Shown: positions 1 to 7,400 of the stretch, one piece after another | Numbering within the stretch: position 1 is the first letter of the stretch | Layout of the letters: each line of letters begins with the position of its first letter | DNA from: Alphaproteobacteria bacterium | GTDB taxonomy: Bacteria > Pseudomonadota > Alphaproteobacteria > RF32 > CAG-239 | Direction: 5' to 3' | Assembly: GCA_017964705.1 (NCBI GenBank) | Contig: JAGCRL010000008.1 | Span: 1-11,060, forward strand | Length of the DNA stretch: 11,060 bases | Translations under genes and position numbers: made by a program | Notes under the pieces: generated by a model | What the model was told of the DNA's origin: nothing | The model's input: only the letters and a program-made list of their open reading frames with translations | Databases searched by the model: none

Positions 1-107
1 ACCAGCATCTGCTCCCGGCCCACCACCGTGATCCGCGGCACTGCCGCGTCCATGTCCTCCGGCAGATCCAGCAGCCGGAGCGTCCGTTTCCACAGGTCTT
101 TCTTCAT
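1..107 (-). CDS. yqfC: YqfC-like sporulation protein, N-terminal fragment (foreign sequence)
   Basis: Read on the minus strand from the ATG at 107-105, this encodes 35 codons running off the left edge. The peptide starts MKKDLWKRTLRLLDLPED and continues with PRITVVGREQMLV. The LDLPED and PRIT-x-x-G elements are what I recall of the start of the YqfC family, small proteins of the sigma-E mother-cell sporulation programme in Firmicutes whose exact role is not settled. About 64% of these 107 bases are G or C, against about 30% in the next 190. There is no Shine-Dalgarno sequence upstream of the ATG (bases 108-125 on the minus strand), as expected if the native upstream DNA is missing. A spore-formation gene does not fit beside a Gram-negative autotransporter, so I treat it as contaminating or chimeric sequence. 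The family call rests on a short stretch and on memory of the motif. Confidence 0.6.
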   Translation of the reverse strand, partial: MKKDLWKRTLRLLDLPEDMDAAVPRITVVGREQML

Positions 108-112
108 ATTTC
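100..112. other. Probable chimeric assembly junction
   Basis: Base composition changes abruptly here, from about 64% GC on the left to about 30% GC on the right. A Firmicutes-like minus-strand start codon (105-107) abuts the middle of a plus-strand exported-protein gene. Both genes are incomplete exactly at this point: the left one lacks its ribosome binding site and the right one lacks its start and most of its signal peptide. The exact base cannot be fixed from sequence alone. A natural recombination breakpoint is possible but less likely. Confidence 0.6.
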
Positions 113-308
113 AGCATATGCAAATAATCAAAAAGAAGCTTTAAAAAACAGCATAAAAGATAATGCTTGCGAGAAAGCTTATGCAGATATGTGCCACAAA
201 ATTAAACCAATGTTTATAGATAACGGAATTCTTTTACAAATTAAATATAAAGATGTGCAGGCAAGAGATATAGGTGTTTGCGACTTTAATAGTGAAACAT
301 GTCAATAA
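108..308 (+). CDS. Small exported four-cysteine protein, 5' end missing
   Basis: This open frame ends in TAA at 306-308 and reads ISAYANNQKEALKNS onward for 66 codons. S-A-Y-A followed by NN looks like the end of a signal peptide with an A-x-A signal peptidase I site. The mature protein would then be about 61 residues, so only the start and hydrophobic part of the signal peptide are lost at the junction near base 108. The mature part is lysine- and aspartate-rich and carries four cysteines (about residues 16, 24, 53 and 60), enough for two disulfides. I do not recognise the family. The stop lies 15 bases before the dsbA-like start with no terminator between, so the two are probably cotranscribed and this could be a client or partner of that enzyme. 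The frame also stays open leftwards through the foreign GC-rich DNA, which I consider accidental. Confidence 0.5.
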   Translation: MSAYANNQKEALKNSIKDNACEKAYADMCHKIKPMFIDNGILLQIKYKDVQARDIGVCDFNSETCQ

Positions 309-312
309 CATT

Positions 313-317
313 GGAGA
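313..317 (+). promoter_or_regulatory. Ribosome binding site of the dsbA-like gene
   Basis: GGAGA lies 6 bases before the ATG at 324. It sits in the 15-base gap after the upstream stop codon, which supports translation of the two genes from one mRNA. Confidence 0.7.
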
Positions 318-323
318 AAGAGT

Positions 324-1178
324 ATGAAAAAGGTAAAATTATTAAGTACGGTTGCTCTAAGTTTAGTCTTATTCGCCAGCTCTCTGCATGCAGCACAAAA
401 TTTTGATGATGTTCCGGAAGAAGAAGTTGCCAAAGCAATTGTTAATATTCTAAAAACAAATCCCAAAATCGTATATGATTCACTTGAAAAATATTATCAA
501 GACAGAGATGCTAAAAAAACCGAATATACCGAAGAAAATTTTTCACCATTAGAAAAAAAGATTGCTGCCATACTAAAAGATAATCCTACCATATTAGTCG
601 GAGCGCTTCAGGTTTATGATCAAGAGCGTCATCAAAAAGAATTATTACAAACAGCAGAAAATTATAAAAATTATCAGGCCGAGATAAATAAGGCAGATTT
701 AGTTGTAGGTAATCCGCAAGGTAAATATACATTGGTTGAGTTTTTTGATTTCTCGTGTGGATATTGCAAGCAAATGGCTCCACGGTTAAAAAACATTATT
801 GAAAAAAATACCGATGTTAAACTGATATTAAAACCGGTATCATTTTTATCACCCACTTCCGAGCTTGCGGCCAAAGCAGCTGTCGCGGCAAATAAACAAG
901 GAAAATTGTTAGAAATGTATCAACGCTTAATGTCAGAGATTCGCATAACTGAACCGGCAATAGAAAAAATAGCCAAAGATATTGGCTTAGACATGGCTCA
1001 ATACAAAAAAGACTACGATTCTAAAGAAACTACAAATCTATTGGCAGAATTCAAAGCAACTGCAGATAAAATAAAGATGCGTAGCGTTCCGACTTTAATA
1101 TTAAATGGCATGCCGCTTTATGCTGTGGAAGAGGTTCAGCTTCAGCATGCTATTGATGTATTGCGCAATATTAAATAG
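324..1178 (+). CDS. DsbA/ScsC-like periplasmic thiol-disulfide oxidoreductase
   Basis: A 284-residue exported protein with a thioredoxin-like fold of the DsbA family, expected to make or rearrange disulfides in periplasmic proteins. Residues 1-24 are a signal peptide (KK, hydrophobic core, SLHAA). Residues 26-115 are helical and charged and contain two similar segments, one with ILKTNPKIVYDSLEKY (42-57) and one with ILKDNPTILVGALQVY (83-98). They resemble the N-terminal segment of ScsC/BdbD-like proteins, which in ScsC mediates oligomerisation. The catalytic domain follows: VEFFDFSCGYCKQMAP with the active-site pair C145 and C148, then a helical insertion (about 175-245) and the cis-proline loop RSVPT with P256. 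The fold is complete and only the two catalytic cysteines are present. No DsbB or DsbD partner lies in the window. Whether it oxidises or isomerises cannot be told; ScsC-like oligomers can isomerise. Its position between a four-cysteine exported protein and a cysteine-rich autotransporter suggests local clients. Confidence 0.9.
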   Translation: MKKVKLLSTVALSLVLFASSLHAAQNFDDVPEEEVAKAIVNILKTNPKIVYDSLEKYYQDRDAKKTEYTEENFSPLEKKIAAILKDNPTILVGALQVYDQERHQKELLQTAENYKNYQAEINKADLVVGNPQGKYTLVEFFDFSCGYCKQMAPRLKNIIEKNTDVKLILKPVSFLSPTSELAAKAAVAANKQGKLLEMYQRLMSEIRITEPAIEKIAKDIGLDMAQYKKDYDSKETTNLLAEFKATADKIKMRSVPTLILNGMPLYAVEEVQLQHAIDVLRNIK

Positions 1179-1300
1179 TCTTTTCACAATATAAAATTAA
1201 CAAAAATAATATATGATATTTCCTAATCTAAGGATATAGGAAGAGATAGATTTTAGTTAGATGAAAGTGATTAATATTTTTCTCGCGTTTTCATAAGTCA

Positions 1301-1330
1301 TTGTAAATAAATAATTATATAAATTATAAT
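1301..1330 (+). promoter_or_regulatory. Candidate sigma70-type promoter for the autotransporter
   Basis: TTGTAA at 1301-1306 and a perfect TATAAT at 1325-1330 are separated by 18 bases. Transcription would start near 1337, giving a leader of about 110 bases before the start codon at 1447. The region is so AT-rich that a chance match is possible. Confidence 0.35.
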
Positions 1331-1434
1331 AATAAGTGGATAAATAGAAATAGCAGATTGACCATGCGTTAATAATTTATTTACAATTAAGGCAAAGTGG
1401 ACTGGCGATAGCCATGTTAAGTCTAAATATATTT

Positions 1435-1438
1435 AGGG
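1435..1438 (+). promoter_or_regulatory. Ribosome binding site selecting the start at 1447
   Basis: AGGG lies 8 bases before the ATG at 1447. An in-frame ATG at 1414 has a weaker upstream match and would put 11 extra residues (MLSLNIFRVKT) before an otherwise typical signal peptide. The site at 1447 is therefore preferred. Confidence 0.5.
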
Positions 1439-1446
1439 TAAAGACG

Positions 1447-4400
1447 ATGAGAAAGATATTAGTTGCAGTAGTATGTTTAATGGTAAGTATGGGGAGCAGT
1501 GCGGTTGCAAATGCGGCCACGGGGGATCCTGCGAATGGAGCAGTGAAGACACGTACTCGCCAAATTATAGGGACGCGGCAGATAGTAGCGCACAAGCAGA
1601 AGCTATCACCAGACTTGCTTTTAGAATGGGCGAAAACCGGAAACAATAAACAATTGCAACAATATCAACAATACCTGAATATGCGCAATGATGATGGAAA
1701 GACAGCACTATGTTTAGCCCAGGAAGCTCGTGATGCAGTAGCTTATCGTCGGTTATTGTATTGGGGAGCGGATAAAGATCAATCATGTAAATGCTCAGAC
1801 AAGCCATGTGCATTATGGGTAAATAACAATTCAAATTTAGCGTTATGGGGTATAGTAGGCATCGGAGCTGCAGCCGGTGCATATGCGTTATTAAACGGGG
1901 ATAAAGACAAGTGCGACATTAAGCAATATAAATTAAATTTGTGTCCTGATCATGGTTATTGTAAGTTATGTTCATATAAATTCAAATTAACCAGTTGTGA
2001 TGAGAATTGGGAGATGAATGCGGATCAATCAGCATGTGTACCTGTACCATGTAAAACAAATTACTCATCAGAAATAAAGAGTGCGGCAGACTGCGGAACA
2101 GCCGGTGAATTAGGATGGCGCGTAATACAAGATACGGCACAGGCCTATAGCGGAGATGATGCATGTAACAGATGTGAAAAATTAAATTGTAATACAGGTT
2201 ACACATCATCGATACAAAATGTGACACAATGTCCGACGACTGGAGATTCCGGATATGAGATGGAGCAAGACACGAGTCGGTATGAAGGAGATACACCGTG
2301 TAACAAATGCGTACCTGACGGATGTGAGAATAATGGTGAGACCAGCTATCCAAATCAAGAGGCATGCCCGACATATACATATTTAAAGAAGACCGGATAT
2401 GATATAACCGACTATGATGGAGAAAATGTATGCGGATATTGTCATTATGATTGTAATGAGGAAGAGGATGCTTATATATTAGGTAAATGTCCGACAGGAA
2501 AATTATGCAGACAAGCAGAAATAGCGTCATCAAACGGAGCAACGGTTACATGTGAGGTGGTATATGATAATGATTGTTCCGGATATCAATATGATGATGA
2601 ATGCCCGGTTGGAATGCATGAAGTAGAGCGTTGTACCGATAGAAACGGATTACATTTAAATTGTGAGCCTGATGATTGTAGCGACTATCCAAGTGAGACA
2701 TGCGAGATACCCGGATTTACCGAAAGGGATGAATGCGTAACATCACCAGACGGTCAAACAACAATAACAACCTATCAATGTCAGTGTGCAGAAGGGTGGA
2801 GTACAACCCAATGCCGAGTAGGACATATATGTCGGGAGAATACGGAAGCAGGAATTACATGCTATAAAGAAGAAGAATGTGATGAAAGTCAAGGATATTA
2901 TGAAGAGAAGCATGTATGTGAAGCAGCCTACGAAGGTTATGATTGCGTGAAGGATGAAGCATCGCAATGTTATATAAAGGGTGATGAATCGGATTGTGCT
3001 GCGGAGTATAGCATAACATATCAAAAGGTAGAGGATTGTGGAGAGTCAGGGTCTAAAGGATGGACATATACATCATATGGACATTCTGGTAATAAATTGT
3101 GCGGTAAATGTACACCGAAGGTATGTCCGACCGATGAGAAATATTCAAGTGTAGAAGAATGCGGTACTAATGGCAGCGCAGGCTATACATGGAGCCAAAA
3201 TACATCGGTATATGCCGGAGATACAGCATGTGGTCACTGTATACCACGTCAATGTAACGAATATGATAATGGCAAAGGTGTTGAGAAAGTTGGAGATTGT
3301 ACCAAATACTCTATGCTGACAGCCACATTAAACGAAAGTGTAATCGGTTACGCCGGAGAAACAAAATGTTATAAATGCGAATACGCATGTAATGAAGTAA
3401 ATTATTACAGTGATTTAGCAACTTGTATTGGTACTGGATGGAATTGTGAATCAAAAACACAAAACGGTATAACTTGTTGGGAGAGGAAAGGTTCACAAGA
3501 ATGTCCAGATGATTATCCATACAAAGATGCATGCCCAATAGCCGAGGAAGGAAAACAGTTAGTAAGTTCATCTTCGGTTCAAAAGGGCGGCAACACTTGT
3601 TGGCAATGTAATTATTCATGTATAGATACAATGTATCCGTATGATCAAGATAATTGTTTTGAACATATGACAGAAATTAAACGCTGTACGGATGATGATG
3701 GAAACCATTTGGATTGTGCTTGTGATACAACCCAGGGCTATTATATAGATGCAGCTACATGTAAAGGTACCGAAAACGTTACTACATGTAACCAGGATTC
3801 CACAAGCGGATGCTATTATCCGGTATGTAATACGAATGAACAAACATCCGCATGTGTAGATAAAACTGGTTTAATTAAGACAGAAACAAAACGTACATTA
3901 AACAATAATACAGATTGTTACACATGCTCTTACCAATGTGATGAAGTTAGCTATTTTGCAGATTATACAGCGTGTATCAATGGTGGATGGAATTGTGAAG
4001 AAATTACAACCAGCGGGGTTACTTGTTGGGAGAGAAAAGGTTCACAAGAATGTCCTGATGATTATCCATACAAAGACGCATGCCCAGCAGCCGAGGAAGG
4101 TAAACAAATAGTAAGTTCATCTTCAACTAATGTTGGTGAAAACGTTTGTTGGCAATGTCATTATTCATGTAAAGATGACGTTTATCCATATGATCAAGAT
4201 AATTGTTTTGAACATATGACAGAAATCAAACGTTGTACGGATGATGATGGTAACCATTTAGATTGCTCTTGTGATACAACTCATGGCTATTATGCAGATG
4301 TAGCTACATGTAAAAGGACAGAAAGTGTTACTACATGTAATCAGGATTCTACAAGCGGATGCTATTATCCGATATGTAACTCAAGCGAGCAAACAACAAC

Positions 4401-7400
4401 ATGTGCAGATAAAACTGGTTTAATTAAGACAGAAACAAAACGTACATTAAAGAATGATATAGATTGTTATACATGTTCTTATCAGTGTGATACAAGCAAT
4501 GGTTATTATGCATCAGAAGCAGCCTGCAGAAGAGCTCTTACATATCATAAATGTAGAGAAGTTGAGGTTGATACAAGCTTAAACATTTCATGTTGGGTTG
4601 ATGATGGTGTGGAAGAATGTCCTCCTCCTGAAACAGAACATTGTGAAAGATATTCTATTTTATTGACCCATGAGACGTATGCTCGTACGTTAGGTAATAA
4701 GACCTGTTACACCTGTTCATATGAATGTAATGAAGGTTTAGGTATATATGAATATCATGAAGGTGATTCATATAGTGGAACGAAATATACTCAAAATGGC
4801 ATAACCTGTAAAACAGATGACTTATGTTTGAATTATAGTGGTAATAGTGAATATCCAGATTCATTAATGACTTGGTTTAACAATGATTCAAAAGCCACCT
4901 CATCAGGACACTGTGATGGTTCTATTCATGTAACGGTAAATGATACAACGGAATGCTACCACTGTAAATGTGATACAGAAAACGGCTGGTTCTCTCAAAA
5001 AGAAATAGATGCATTAGCCTGTACAGGCGGATACATAAAGGGTAATGATGACGGATTTGGTTGTATAGAGATGAATGCGGCACAATGTCCAGATGGATTA
5101 AAGACTAAGAGAGAATGTAATGCTCTTGGAAAAGATTTTGAAGCAGTCGGTTCAGATTTTATATGTAATCTTAAGAAAGGAACAGAGGAAGCTTGCGGTA
5201 ACTGTTTAGAGGGTGAACGTAATTGTTCTCAGTATAACACCCCATATAGGGAATATGCGAATACACCAGAAGAATGTTCATATACCACTTCACCACGAGA
5301 AAGTACAGATTATCCAGGATGCTATTGGTGTTATCCTATGACATCATGTAATAATGCCAAAGGGTATTACACTACAAGTTCAGTAATGCAATGTAATGAT
5401 AGTTTATATGCATTAACTACAAATGTAAAAACAGAAGAGTTTGAATATTATATATATTACGATGGTACAGATAGACGTACCTTTACATGTAAAACTTGTG
5501 AATATGGCTGTAAAGAAGGCTGGACGATGGGAACACCTCCTGCAGAAGGAAACTATGAGGTTATAACTTATAATGTATCTTATTCCTACCAAGGTAGTTC
5601 TATTACATGTTACAGACCTGGCGATGGTGGCGGTTGCGAAGATAAAACAAAATATCGTTATGTAGGCAGCTGTCCGGATGGAACAAAAGAATATGATCAT
5701 TGTCAGTTAGATGGCGTAAATTATTATTTATGTGAATGTGATAATGATTACACAGGTGGAACCGGACGAGGTTATTACAATAATGAGATAGACGAACGAA
5801 ACGGTACATACTTTGATGATGTGCATAATATAACTCAAAATTTAAGAGATGGTGCAGAAGCAATAGTTTGTCACGAAGCAAGTTGTAATCACAGCGGAAC
5901 ATATCCGGATGGAGTAAAAGGAGATTATAACACTGAAGCGGAATGTTTAGCGGCCATTACCGGCAGTGGTAATACAACAGGAGCTTGTAAACAAGGATCA
6001 GCTTCAGGATGTTGGTACGGAAGTGATTGCTATTATGGAAAAAGTGGTTATGAAGTTAGAGATACCGCTACAAATAATATACTATATTCCACAGAGGATT
6101 ATTGTGTAAACGAAACAGGTACATCATGTATGCAAGTTAATTATGATTATGTAAGTGCTGATGGCCACTTTAACCATAGCGGAGATAATAGGTGTTATAT
6201 AGCCGGTGGTGAAAGTTTAGAGTGTAGTGATATTCTTGCAGAATACACAGCTCAAGGAATTCAAGTTGTTAAATACAGATCAACTTCAGCTGCGACGTCA
6301 GATGATTGTGGTTTAGCCGTAAATTCAGAATTAGGCGAAAAAACCGGTACAAAAGGATATAAATTATCTTCTCGTATGAAAGTATCTGGTGTTTATCTGA
6401 AATGTAGAGAAAATGGTGTTGTATATAGCTATCTATATAAATGCGAGCCCAGAGAATGTAATGCAGGATACAGTACAACAGCACCAGCAACATGTGGATC
6501 TGGAGATGATTTTGTAACAACATGGGATAGAAATCGGTTTGCCGGAGAAGAAACCTGTTGGGGATGTGGCTGTAATCCAAGTAAGTATTTGACAGAATGT
6601 AATGACCTATGGCAAACGGTTGAATCAATTTCAGGTAGCTTAGAAAGAATAAGTCTGTGGAAATGCCATGCAAAAACAAGTTCACCGGTATGCTATAGAT
6701 ATACATTGGAGTGTGGCGAAGGTGGAGTTGGTAGTTTAACAACTGAACAATATAACCAATTACCTGACGGACCGATTGAAGGTGATGGTAATGATAAAAC
6801 AGACTACAAATTGGTAGATGGTGGTACCAGTGTAATAGGATCCGATAATGAGTATTTATTTGATGGAGATAAAGATATTCAATGTTATAATAAGACCAGT
6901 CTGTCAAACGCGGGTTTAGCCGATCATATGACATTGATGAACACGACAAAGATAGAGCTGACCTCAGAAGGTGATGAAGATGTGGTAGGCTTAAAGGCTG
7001 GTGAGAATGAAAATCTGCTAAATACGGTAGATGAAGAATTCGGCATGGTTGGAGAGATTGATATCACACATAATTCAACCGGTACAGCGATAGGTATGTA
7101 TTTATCCGGAGCCAATACCATGATGAATGATACTGGAGCAAGCATCAACATTCAATCGAATAACGATGCCAATACATCAATAGGTATGTATGCGGCCAGT
7201 GGCGGTACGGTATTGAACTACGGTGATATTAATATAACCGGCTCATCTGCAAAAGCTTATGGTATATACGGCGAAGGAGCCAATACTGTAGAAAACAGAG
7301 GTAATATCAATGTAGAAGGCCAAGATGCATATGGTATTTATGTTGAAGACGGTACCGGTACTACGGTAACCAACAGCGAGACCGGTATAATAAACATTAA

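Larger units (their letters stand above)
1179..1446. other. AT-rich intergenic leader region
   Basis: This gap separates the dsbA-like gene from the autotransporter. It is strongly AT-rich with no convincing open frame on either strand. No clear terminator follows the dsbA-like stop codon: the only inverted repeat (TTCCTA at 1220-1225 with TAGGAA at 1237-1242) is weak and lacks a T-run. A candidate promoter lies at 1301-1330. Readthrough from dsbA into the autotransporter is therefore possible. Confidence 0.6.

Noticed and set aside
1220..1242. Inverted repeat TTCCTA/TAGGAA as a terminator after the dsbA-like gene
   Set aside because: The stem is only 6 base pairs, AT-rich, has an 11-base loop and is not followed by a T-run.
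1414..1446. Upstream ATG start for the autotransporter
   Set aside because: It has a weaker ribosome binding site and would add 11 residues before a normal signal peptide that begins MRKILVAVV at 1447.
1982..2542. Minus-strand open frames of 60-230 codons opposite the autotransporter
   Set aside because: They arise from the biased codon use of the cysteine-rich gene, have low-complexity His/Leu/Tyr-rich translations and lack ribosome binding sites or family resemblance.
3388..4485. CRISPR array or insertion sequence as the source of the repeats
   Set aside because: The repeats are long, adjacent, in frame and protein-coding with no spacers, terminal inverted repeats or transposase.
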